Below the pieces are notes generated by a model. It worked only from the letters and a program-made list of their open reading frames with translations, was not told where the DNA came from and searched no databases. This document shows, piece after piece, positions 37,001 to 47,940 of a stretch of DNA of 64,000 nt (position 1 is the stretch's first letter; each line of letters starts with the position of its first letter). Source of the stretch: Azolla caroliniana (lineage: Eukaryota > Polypodiophyta); the NCBI GenBank assembly GCA_043228905.1, contig JBHGNT010000001.1, positions 32,860,001 to 32,924,000 on the forward strand, written 5' to 3'. Both the position numbers and the translations under genes were made by a program.

Positions 37001-39920
37001 CTACCTGTGGCAATGAAACACTACTTCCAGTTGCTTGTTCTGATAATGCTTCAGATACCAGCGGAGACTCTTGTGAATAGATTTTTATTGTTTGATGAGC
37101 CATAGACTGCTGAGCTTCCTGCCCTTCATGAACAGGCTCTTGCATACCCTGTTCTCTTTCCTTGATAGGGGAATGTGATGATAAATGCTGTTCTTTGCCT
37201 GGCTGTTTCTCTATGTATCGTATGGAATGTTCTTCAGAGGGCTGATTCTTTCCTGTCTTTACATGATCATGATGATCACCAGAAATGGATGATGTTTGCT
37301 GATTTGAATTTGAATGTCTGGTGGGTTGAGACTCCTCTTTGATAGGTAAAGAATGCAGCGATGAACTAGTGCCAGTTGCCGAAACCAAAACAGATCGTAT
37401 GGAATGTTCTTCAGAGGGCTGATTCTTTCCTGTCTTTACATGATCATGATGATCACCAGAAATGGATGATGTTTGCTGATTTGAATTTGAATGTCCGGTG
37501 GGTTGAGACTCCTCTTTGATAGGTAAAGAATGCAGCGATGAACTAGTGCCAGTTGCCGAAACCAAAACAGATTGTTTCTCATCCTTTACCTGGTTAAACG
37601 TTTTGCTTTTGATTGCTTCCATTTGCTGTGGGCTTCTTCCAGTATTCACTCTTTGCTGAGGATTTATTCGTTGGAATTTATCTGCTTGTGGCTGAGATTG
37701 CTGAAGTGGTTTTTGTGACTGTGTGCTTGATTGTGGTGGAGTCAAACCAGGAACAGGTATCATCATAGAAGCTTGATATCCTTGAGTATGAATACTCAGA
37801 CTGTTGGATAGAACACCATTTGAGACTGAATTGTAAAAACTTCCTGATGGACTAAGCTCCATAGAATTTGTAACCAAATGGCTTGATCTGGTCGCTGCAA
37901 TTGACATTTAAACAACTTGCTCATATAGCTTAGAAAAGAACACCTCGACAAATTTTAAATCAAGTCAACTAGCTTACGATGGACAGGCATGTGTTGCTGA
38001 AGTTGCTGATTCAGATGGTGTGGGGCCTGTAGTGGCATATTACCAAACTGAGGTGAAGTGTACATAGGAGGGTTTGGAAAATGCAATGACCCATTTGCTA
38101 CATTGCTATTTATATATGTGAATGGCCTCTGCATGTTATTGGCCACCCCCAGTTGACCACTGGCATTCCTATTCGCAAGCCCACTTGATCCAGAATTGTA
38201 TATTTGTTGTTGAACTTGACCTGCTCTTCCAGTCAATAAATCCTAGTTACATAATGGTCCCACTAGCAAGATTACCAAACCATATAACCATGCCCTTACC
38301 TGACATAATTGAATTACCTGCATTTATATTTGATGACTCTGAACGTGTGAACATATTAGAATTAATCCCAGGTGTTGGAACCATGTTGTTTGCATCAGTG
38401 ATTGATGGCTGTCCCTGACCTTGCAACGGAGAGGTAGTGTGATGTGTCATCACATTTCGTAAACCACTGGAATTACTATTTATTGCTCCTGGGGTAGGGA
38501 TCATGGTACTTCCTGGTGTTGGAATCATAGAAGAGCTTGATGAATTGACTCCATGAATAGAAGCCGTAAGATTGGTCCTTGCCGGTGCATGTTTCACTAT
38601 CACCTGAAGACGTTGCTCCAATGTAGAAATATCTGCATATTCATCCTAGCATAACATGCATGTGATGTTCAAATTAACTTCCAGATTGAATTTATTAAGG
38701 ATTTGAAGCATAAGATACCTTTGAACTAGCACCACGATAGAGTGAGTCTTCCAAACGCTTAACCAGCTCAGGCAACTTCTGTTGTGATTCAATAGAAAGT
38801 CGAGGTTTGCGCTTTTCAAAGAGATGCAAACTGGATTTCAAACCATAAACAGCACAAAAGTATTTAATCTAGGAATAGATTATATTCTTATAAATCCGTG
38901 ATTCTAGAGCAAAACCATGGTTGCATGTACAGACCTTTAGAAGCATGCACATGTCATTTTCGAAATAAAGAAGCATACCCACTTTCCCAGATCATACAAA
39001 TGAAATTTTTGAAGGCAACGGTGCATGCAGACCTTCACAGGCTGAAAGACAGTTTTGCAGTATTTTGAATAGATTTTCCATCTCGAAGCGTGATTAAACA
39101 ATGACGAACTTTATCTCCAAACTCTTCCTTTCTTGCTTTCTGGAAATGTTTCATAGGAGGTGTAAACGTTTTCACACTACTTTGAAACACCGCTTGGATA
39201 TTATAAGCCTAAGGTATTTCTCACCACAGTCACATGTAAAGTCCGGTATCTGGATCATGTATTGGAGCCAAACCATTATTGGAATCTAAAGTTTCTTAAT
39301 CTCTACATGGAGACTAGTACTAAGCCATTTTCAAGGTTGGATTTTCTGTAACTCCTACACTTATGGCTACAGTATTTTGGATCAGTTTATAAATTTGGTA
39401 AAGTGGACATGCTTCTTTGCTTCAAATTTTGCATCAAAAAAGATTACCTATGTATGCTTAAAGAAAAATGTGCACATGCTTCTTTACTTCACAAAAGCAT
39501 GCCCACATACATGTACATTTGCATGTAGACATCTTTCAAAAATTACAAACGTAAGCTTCAGGAAAGTGTATAAATGCTTCTTTATTTCAGAAAGTCACAT
39601 CCATATACATGTATATTTACATACATATATCACGCTATTACAATAAATATAGACATATACTTGTACAGTAAATATATAAATACAAATCTATAGATAGATT
39701 ACATACATTCATGCAAGGAAGCCACAACTTCCAGAGTCGAGAAAAGAATAACTCACATCCTTTCTGCAATCATTCGTCTTGTTCCAACATCTGATTCTGT
39801 ATGCCATGATCTATGAGTTCCTCCATGCGATGTCAATGAGTTCATACTTGGAGATGGGGCAGATAATTGCCCAGATACCTGTGTGTGTGGTTGTCCTGAC
39901 AGTCGTGAATGTGCTTGCAT
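31080..39920 (-). CDS. HAC1: CBP/p300-type histone acetyltransferase HAC
   Basis: Sixteen coding exons in phase, listed 5' to 3' on the minus strand: 39920-39757, 38830-38719, 38645-38300, 38220-37978, 37894-36078, 35650-35354, 35272-34994, 34856-34728, 34642-34442, 34322-34180, 33909-33597, 33505-33366, 32821-32743, 32269-31877, 31566-31349, 31194-31080. They give 1,662 residues (Arabidopsis HAC1 is about 1,700). Domains: N-terminal motif [10 protein letters not shown]; Pro/Gln/Ser-rich region; TAZ zinc finger about 605-690; PHD about 910-1050; KAT11 catalytic region about 1050-1345 ([64 protein letters not shown]); two ZZ fingers about 1364-1412 and 1490-1535; second TAZ 1553-1640. It acetylates histones as a nuclear coactivator (family knowledge). 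The intron after exon 8 is GC-AG. The short 38299-38221 intron was set by phase. Confidence 0.95.
37217..37570 (-). repeat. In-frame 177-bp tandem duplication inside HAC exon 5
   Basis: Two adjacent copies of 177 bp (37217-37393 and 37394-37570) each encode 59 residues beginning [20 protein letters not shown] and ending [10 protein letters not shown] see only one clear substitution (Gly versus Arg after QPT). The copies are residues about 397-455 and 456-514, in the unstructured region before the first TAZ finger, and the frame is preserved. Confidence 0.97.
38930..39640. repeat. Cluster of inverted and direct repeats in a HAC intron
   Basis: A motif of the form (g)gaaagtg--atgcttctttatttc is inverted near 39000-38964 and direct near 39396, 39474 and 39558. 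Flanks also match (atc-g..t-taaa..tgg-aaagtgg). All copies lie in the 926-nt intron between HAC exons 1 and 2. The arrangement could form a fold-back structure and may be a decayed non-autonomous element. Confidence 0.55.
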
Positions 39921-40246
39921 CTCTAAAGTACCTTACGTATATTTGTCTATATGAGTATATATGTCTATATGCATTAAATTCATTTGCTAGCTATATTATT
40001 CCCACTCCAATGTCAACACATTTGAGCTGCAGTAGAATTTTTTTAATACTCCCTTCATAAGACCTCGTACATTGTTATTAACTGTTCTATCTTGTGAGAG
40101 AAATCCTGCAATTGTAATACCTGGTAATAGAATGTAGGGGGTGAGAAATGCCAGTTTGCTTTTATCAACAGATTTCCTTAGAAACTGTGAGCAATACAAA
40201 TTTCAGGTTCATGAGCACCACCAGCTGAATGTGAGCTATGTGGCTG

Positions 40247-40281
<35 letters not shown>

Positions 40282-41619
40282 TACATAAACTCTCACTTCT
40301 GTCCACAAAAAATTCACATCCGAACTATTTCACAATGACCAGCGATGCTCTCTAATTTATCTAATATATTTGATACAACCATGTGGACTCTTTCAAACAT
40401 GCATCTACCTGATTTGACGTTTATATTACAAATGGGTTTATACTCACCATACATACACAATTATACATACTGTTCCACTTCACTATGAGCTTTTTCTAGC
40501 TCTGAATTCTTCCAATTGATCAATGATGAAGTCCATTTTATCTTGATGATTTAAACATTTATGTAACTCTTCTATTCTTGATGGATGCTATATATTTCCC
40601 ATCGATCAAAGATGGACTCCAGTAAACCTAGCGTGTTTTAAACATTCTGCCAACTCCTTCAAACAGTTATCTATCTGATTGGGCACCATTTAAATATATG
40701 CTCTTCTACTTATATCTGAGCAATTTTCAACTCCCAATTATTTCGAATTGACCAGTGTTCTCCATTTTATCATGTACATTTCAAACATTATGCTATGGAT
40801 GTCAATGATGGTCTCCGGTTTATCTAATATGTTTGAGACATTTATGCTAACTCTTTCAAATATTTAGCTGCCTGACTGGGAAATGTTTAGATTATTGATC
40901 ATTATATAGTATACAATCTAGCTACACACACATATACGTGTGTGCACACACGTACATGTGGGCATGTGTGTATGTGTGTGCGCACATGCGGCTCTTAAAC
41001 TTCAATTTGAGCATTCTCCAGCTCCGAATTATTTTTCATTGATCAATGATGGTCAACATTTTATCTTGTATATTTTAAACATTTATGGGAACTCTTCTAA
41101 AATTGATGGACGTTATATTATTTTCATTGGTCAATTATGGAGTTCAGTTTAGCTAATGTGTTTGAAACATTTACAATAATATTTTCAAACATTTTTATCT
41201 TTCTAATTGGGCACTCCTTTTCTTGAGAGATAAAATTCCACAGATACGAGTACTTTTATGTGACCAAATAAAAACCACATTGCTTAATTTATCTGCAGAT
41301 AACATAAGCAATACCTGTAAATTTTGTCGAAATTGATCAAATGTTGTGCTTAGCCTACCAAATTCATCATCAAATGACGTATAAGTCTTGTCACTTCAGT
41401 TATATTCAGTAAATCCAAAGAGCCCAAATGAAGACTATAATTCCCTTTCTTCAAACATTAGAATTTGGTGAGATGCAATTGCCCCAACTTGAATAACTAC
41501 AGTAGCTTGCCCTTCCCCATGTAGAGGGAGAAGAGCAAATTGGTACAAATTAGCTAAATCTTGAAGCATCCATCAGATGATCATCCAGGTCTGAATTAGA
41601 AAATGGTGCGCCTCAGTGT

Positions 41620-42690
41620 TCTGTTCTTCTTAACAATTTCCCGTGGTTCAATAGGAGAGCAGAAAAAACCCTAATTCTCAGTTGTTGTCACTAAATTCCT
41701 CTGAAAACTAAAACCCTAATTCTCAGCATTCTTGTTCTTCTGAAAACATTCCTCCAACACTTTAAGAAACCAAGAAACCTTATTCTTAATTCTCTGTTTT
41801 TATACTTTTTCCTCATTCCACAGGAAACCAAACAAGAAAGTTAATTCTCATCAAGTTGAGTTTTCCATTTGATTCTTTCGGAAACCAAACAATAAAGATA
41901 ATTATCAATGTTCTGTTCTTCGTTAAAATTTTCTCCTGATTCCTCAAGAAGCCAATAAAACCTAATCCTCAGTTCTCTGCTCTTCGGTTTTCTCCTTGAT
42001 TCCTTGAGAAAACGAAACAAAATCTAATTTGCAACGCTCTGCTGCTCTTCGAACTTTCCTCCTTATTCCTCAGAAAACAAAAAAACCCTAACTCTCAGTG
42101 TCTTTTTCTTCACTTGTTCCGAATCTTTCCAGGAAAGAAAACCCTAATTTCCAAAACTCTATTCTTTAAATTTCCATTGATTCATGGAGAGAAAAAAACA
42201 AAAACATAATTTGTAATGCTCCGTTCTTCTTGAGATTTTCCTCTGATTTTTAAGAAATATAATCAAATTCTCAACACTCTGTCCTTTAAATTTTTCTCTG
42301 AGTCCACAGGAGATCAAAAACAAATTGGGTGTCCGGTTCTTCATCAATAACTTTCTCGATAAGGAAAATAATTCAGTGGTGATCTCCCTTCTTACATTGA
42401 TACCTCAGGAAAACCCTAACTCCTAGTGCAATACCCTTCAGAAAACAAAACAAAAAAACTTAATTTGCAAAGCTCTGTTCTTGAAATTTTCCCATGATTT
42501 CCAGTAAAACAAAACAGAAATCATAATTCTTGGTTCTTAAATAATACACTGATTCGACAGTTAATAAAAAACAATCCCTGTCTTACGGTGAAGTTGTTCT
42601 TAACCCAGTTTCTCAGTAAAAAAAACAGAAAACCTAATTCTCGATGCTCTATGCATCTTCAGGATTTCATCGGATTCCTGAGGAAAACAA
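41620..42690 (-). repeat. Degenerate minisatellite in the HAC leader intron or promoter
   Basis: About 15 units of 55-80 bp. On the HAC-sense strand the unit reads approximately gagaattagggttttgtttt, then ggtttcctgaggaatcagag, then gaaaatttcaagaacagagc. Several units carry the telo-box-like TTAGGGTTT. Anchors (ctctgttctt on the plus strand and variants) occur near 41620, 41729, 41790, 41908, 41970, 42039, 42154, 42214, 42276, 42329, 42470, 42528, 42591 and 42645. Divergence between units is high. Confidence 0.75.
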
Positions 42691-42697
42691 AACAAAC

Positions 42698-42875
42698 CTG
42701 ATTTTCCGGCTGAAGCGAGAAACAGAATCCTCGAGATACTCTTAGATTGGGAGACGACGATGGCGATAGTGATGGCAATGGCGACGGCGAACGATGATGG
42801 TGATGATGGTGGCGATGGCGATGGATTTCCCTGAGTGTCTTCAGATGTGATGATGATGACGATGACGATGATCAT
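42698..42875 (-). other. Probable HAC 5' exon (leader or N-terminal extension)
   Basis: A locally GC-richer segment with ATC/GCC triplets ends in a donor (AAATCAG/gtttg) at 42698. Spliced to the acceptor before 39922, it would put the leader directly upstream of the HAC ATG at 39920. An ATG at 42875 gives 178 nt, and with AG at 39922-39921 this makes exactly 60 codons in frame with HAC. The encoded stretch is hydrophobic and Ser/Pro-rich, unlike known HAC N-termini, so a leader with a coincidental open frame is more likely. Confidence 0.45.
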
Positions 42876-43615
42876 CTCATTGAGATGAGAGAAATTTTAT
42901 TTATTTACTTATTTATTTAATTTCTTATTTTACTAGTTTTTTTTTTTTATGAGAGAAAAAAATTATTATTTATTTATTTTTACTATTTTATTTATTTAGT
43001 TATTTACTTATAAATTATAATGGCTTAATTTTTTGTTTTCATAATGTATTCTATTCATGCCTGCCTGAATGCTCGAAATTTTATACGTGCAATTTCCTAA
43101 GTAAAAAAGGGAAGGCATTGTCCGACCAACTCGGGTCCCTCTTGGAGGTCAATCGCGGATCGATATGTAGTGAGTGCAATGATTTTGCATCCAAAATGGC
43201 AATCACAGATCAAAGCATAGAAAAAATTCAGCAAAAGATGGCATTTGAGAGGCCGCATAAAGGGATTTTATCGTTCCACGTTCGATCATTATTCAAACAC
43301 GGTATCCGTGTTTTGAGATTGATGTCCTCGTATTTATGTTTGTATTTCTAGCAACACTTCTCTCCTATGTTTGTATCTATTATTAAAAAAAAAAACTTTT
43401 TTGTAAAATAGGTGTACTCAATGCCAAATGGTAAGTGATCACGTTATTAACCTAGAAACATGGGTTTTAATGTAAGGTTTAATTTCACACATATTTATTA
43501 TGTTATATTTGCTTCTACTAAATTGCATGCCACGTGTTGAAACTAAAGACCACCAAGTCTCCAAGGAATTGAGATGGATTCATGTGAATTGTAGCCCGAT
43601 CAGAAAATATAGTTG

Positions 43616-43700
43616 TTTGGCCTAATTGGTAGGCATCAGTGCTCCCCTTTGCCAAAGTTCATAAGAGAAGTTATTCTCTTTTTGTTGTCGTTTTTCATTC
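43616..43700 (+). mobile_element. tRNA-derived SINE-like fragment
   Basis: TGGCCTAATTGG at 43618-43629 matches the Pol III A box perfectly and is followed by TAGGCATCAGTGCTCC, as in a tRNA D-arm. About 38 bases on, gccaaagttcataag is a degenerate B box. A pyrimidine-rich stretch ending in (CT)n and an AAATA-rich run follows within about 60 bases, as in a SINE tail. The order of blocks resembles the fragment near TAF9. No intact tRNA fold is present. Confidence 0.5.
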
Positions 43701-44527
43701 TTTGCTCTCTCTCTCTCTCAAAAAAAATTAAAAATAAAAATAAAAATAAAAATAATTTGTTCTCTAAACAAAATAAGAGGAAACATGATCATGTTTTATT
43801 TACTCCATAAACCTAAGGTGAAGGCATGTGATCATATATACATATGCAAGAAAGAACAAAAATGTAATCATGTGTGGATGAAGGCAAAAGAAATTTATGT
43901 CAATGGAGGGGAAAACAAGACTAGAAAAAGGATTGTACATTTGTGGAACTCCCATCTTTATAAGGATCTATTGCAATTGGAATAGCATGCACAAAGTAAT
44001 TATGTTGATGAAGATGTTATGTTCTTATAATTTGCTTTCCTAAACATGATGGAAGGGATGCTTATGAATTGCACAAACACCTAAATTCAAAGCATTGCAT
44101 TTTCAAAATAATTGTATTTGGGACATGTAAAATCATTGTAAAATATGAATCTTTGCTAGTGAGTTTGCAATATCTCAAAACACAACTTTTGAATATAAAT
44201 TATGCATCCATTCCATATGCTTAAGTCAAATATGTGAACATAGAGTACGCCTAGAAGATAAGGCTTTCCATTCATTATTTTTAGTTGTAAGTTGCTCGAA
44301 TGATAACATCAATAACATCAAAAGGAATTGCACACAAACTTATTCACTATTGGTATTTGTAATTTGCTTCTTATAGGCTAGTAAAAGACTCTATTCTTTT
44401 TTTGGTGTAAAGCACATGAATTCTAAATAACCATAAAGTACCATGGACAAACAAAGAGTTGGGTTGCACAATATGCCTTAAAAGCTTGTCCTAAAAAAAC
44501 CTTCTTATGGCCAAGGCAATCAAGGGA

Positions 44528-44735
44528 GATATTTCCTATGATGGCTACAAACTTTCAATTCAGTCTTATGGGCTCAATTATATTTCCTATAAATAGCTAC
44601 AAACTTTCAATTCAGTCTTATGGGCTCAATGATATTTCCTATAAATAGCTACAAACTTTCAATTCAGTCTTATGGGCTCAATGATATTTCCTATAAATAG
44701 CTACAAACTTTCAATTCAGTCTTATGGGCTTGGAA
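44528..44735. repeat. Four tandem copies of a 52-bp unit
   Basis: Units start at 44528, 44579, 44631 and 44683 and are nearly identical (tatttcctataaatagctac, then aaactttcaattcagtctta, then tgggctcaatga). Units 2-4 contain TATAAATA, a perfect TATA-box consensus; unit 1 has tatgatgg instead. The array is in non-coding DNA. Confidence 0.96.
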
Positions 44736-45325
44736 AGGCCTACATTATTGGACAACAGCATTGGAAAATCAGGGTGGAGGTGCAACAATGTTTTAAAAAG
44801 TTGGCAAGAAGAGAGGCATCACCGCTTTGATAAGTAACAATAAATAAGTACACTTAAATGCAAATATCATTACATATGAAATTAGGACATTTTACAATTC
44901 AATGTGGAATAAGAATGTTTTAATGGCCAAGAAGAATATAATTTAAAAAGCCAAGAAGGATATAATTTAAAAAGTTTACTATTTTGACAAAAACGCCATG
45001 CTATTCATAAAAACGAAACAAATGGATGCACAACTTACATTGACTAAAAGCACAACAAACTTTCAACTTAAAAACCACATAATATAGTAAACAGCATCAT
45101 CATTATTTACAAGAAGCATATATTGAAGACCTATTATTCGTCAAGAAAACTACATGGAAGGAAAACCATCATTGCCATTGGTGGTGTGCCTGCTCAAGCT
45201 ACTTTTCATGAACTAGTTGCTAGTTGCAATCACAGGCACAATAGAATGCAAAAGCATATATACATAAGTATTTTTTGAACCACTATTATATACTACACAA
45301 AATTAACATGGATATTAAATTTTTC

Positions 45326-47940
45326 TCAAAAACCTCCAAGCAAGAAAATGTATGGCACAGCTACTAGCACAACCATTGCGAAACTCGCAAGAAATGACCC
45401 TTCTCCGAAAGAACCTTTGATTCCCGATTGTGATGAAAAGTGTTGGTATGCCAAGTATGTAGCAACCACAGCACATGCAACAATACTTCCTGTTGTCCCC
45501 CTACAAGACCATATAATATTTCCATAAATGAGTAATGTGAATGTTGAAGATTTTGGAAATTGGAATCATGTTGTTGGCTAATACATTGTATCAAGAATAA
45601 AACATCCAATGTGAGAAAAAATAAAAACCCTGACGTATTGCCTTTTTGTAACATTTCTAAATGGGTATTGACCAGTGTTTGTGACTAGATTTAGCCCATA
45701 TTTATTAGAAATTTTTTGATAAAAGATGTAAATTTTATACATAAGTTCCATGAATTTACTAGTTGTATGTACCAAAAACAACCTATAAATGTCATCGGAA
45801 GTTGATATACTAGCCCCCAAACTATAGAGATACTTTTGAATGTTTCATCATAAATAAATAAAATTGCCCAATCATCCAAATGCCTGGTGAGTCTCAGACG
45901 GTTTGCTATTTTCACCCTGCTTTTATAAGTCTTTTAACTTTACAAAGTATCAAATCATCCCAGATTAGAATTTAAACACAAATTTATCCTAAAGACAGTT
46001 CCCAGGTATTCTAGTGAGTAATCACTAGAGAGAAACTACAAAGTGTGGCCAATGAACCTACAAATCCATGTCATGGAATATCATAAATTATTAACAGAAA
46101 TTTGGTGTCCCAATTAAGGACAATTAATACAATGATATAAGAAATTATTGGGTTTGATTAACTTCACCTGAAATCCATCACTTGATAAGGGGCCGTAATG
46201 ACAATCAGCAGAAGTATCAGGGGCAATTCAAGCTCTCCTGATTATTTGTGAAGGATTATGTTTGAGTTATAAAATACACAATTTCAAAAGAAAAGAAACT
46301 TCATGAGTTTCACGTGACATTTACCAGGGATGTAATAGAATAATCGTACGAGTAGTGCCAAGAATACTGCCCAATAACCATATTCTCCCCTGCAAGAGTT
46401 TCTACAAACACTTAAGATGCAAATTCCTTTGTATTCTGAATATTAATCTGTCAAACTCAATCAATAAATTAATAGTTCAACGAATAGATGGGTCTATTGA
46501 TAGAGCTAGATAGATTAATAAATAGGTATAGATATAGATATATACAGACATCATGCATGCCTATATATAGGGCTAGAGTGACTCACCGAATAGATATAGA
46601 GCTAGAGTTATCCAACAAGTATATAAATAACACACATTACCTGATCCAAGTAATTGCATCATGAGGCGCTTGTAAAGCTAATAAAGGTACCAAAAATGAC
46701 TTGTTGATCTTTGCATTTTTCAACAACATAAGCAACCTGCATTACTAAGGTACGTAAACACTTAATCCGTAATAAGAAATAAAGGGGCAAATAGGTAGGA
46801 TGTGTATTCAATTGAAAAAGTAAATTAACATGTCATGTATTCTTAGCCTATCTTTTCCCCACTGTGATCACAAATAAAATGGTTCCACTCCCATATAGGT
46901 GCACACAAGCATACAGACCTCCATCTCCATTTCTTATTTGATATCCATACATACATGTTTCCTAGACTCCATTTCTCACATGCATACATACATGCTGTCT
47001 AGTTTCCACTTCCCACGTGCATATTTACATATGCGCATGCGTCGAATCAGATGAGATGAGGCGACCAATGGATAAGATGTTGGGCATGTATATATGCGTG
47101 CATGCATATGTAGATGTCTATTATCCTGTGAAAAATATGGAAGTAAAGTGATCTTTCATCGCATCCCATTCTATGGATGTAAGGATCTACCTACATATAC
47201 ATTCATGCACACATGAATAAACCTATATGTCGATGCATCATGCATTGATGAGCTTGGATGTCCATGAGATACTAAATCAAAATGGTGCTGTAGTGTATCT
47301 TTACAATAAAAGTGGGATTCTTTACAATATTTGGGATCAAATTGATGTACTCTCCTTTCATATTAAATTCGGCATAATATACAGCGTGAAAATTTGAGTG
47401 TGTGTGTGTGGCTTTATACCCTGCAGTTCCTGTGAAAACCCATCTTAGGGTTTCCGCTGATAAATATATGGCATTGCTGGACAAACATGATCCTCCAGAA
47501 GCATTAGTCCTTTTCATCCTTAGAAGATCTCCTCTGAGCTTAATGATTCCAGCATCAGTAAAGAAAGGAGAGAATATTGACCTGCAAAATTAAAGAAAGA
47601 AACAATATTGACCCATCCTATCAATCAATTGTAGATCCTTACATGGACCTATCGTCTATTAAATCCGGATGCATTGATACATCATCAGACATTACCAATG
47701 ATCATATCTCGATACAGCATCACCGCCATTTTAACAGTTTTATTTTTTTAAAGATAGAGAGGGGCCGGAAAAAAACCTGAATTGTTGAGGACCAGAGAGC
47801 GTGATAGATGAAATAGCAGGACTCCTCTGCTTTCTTCCATATCTACAAGAAACGGAATGGAACAAGGGAGGAGAGGAGGAAGCAGAGTCTGGGAATTTCT
47901 TGTATGCGCTAGAAATTTGGTAAGAACTTGCCATGGCCAT
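45326..47940 (-). CDS. COR413IM: COR413-type chloroplast inner-membrane protein
   Basis: Six exons in phase on the minus strand: 47940-47777, 47581-47420, 46736-46641, 46389-46325, 46237-46168 and 45500-45326 (TGA), giving 243 residues. The N-terminus is Ser-rich and basic like a plastid transit peptide (MAMASSYQISSAYKKF). Diagnostic sequences: LRWVFTGTAGLLMLLK, INKSFLVPLLALQAPHDAIT, WIRGEYGYWAVFLALLVRLF, PGELELPLILLLIVITAPYQ, YLAYQHFSSQSGIKGSF, with about five or six hydrophobic segments. These match COR413IM proteins, cold-induced multi-pass proteins of the chloroplast inner envelope; their precise function is not settled. An in-frame ATG at 48165 would add 75 charged residues. I prefer 47940 because it gives a normal transit peptide and the upstream part is GA-rich as leaders often are. 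Cold induction is not visible in the sequence. Confidence 0.93.

Larger units (their letters stand above)
42880..45325. other. Gene-free stretch between HAC and COR413IM
   Basis: Starts with a TTTA-rich tract (probable HAC upstream region). It contains the SINE-like fragment at 43.6 kb and a four-copy 52-bp repeat at 44.5 kb. Short frames at 43118 and 43785 show no family motif. The right end is the COR413IM 3' flank. Confidence 0.55.

Noticed and set aside
38990-39290. Possible extra HAC exon (an open stretch beginning TGGAAAATC, and one on the next frame)
   Set aside because: Phase does not fit, whereas exon 39920-39757 joins 38830-38719 directly in phase to give the conserved [15 protein letters not shown]; the stretch overlaps the repeat cluster.
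43118-43351. 77-codon plus-strand frame
   Set aside because: No motif, no splice context and no neighbouring exons; indistinguishable from chance in this AT-rich region.
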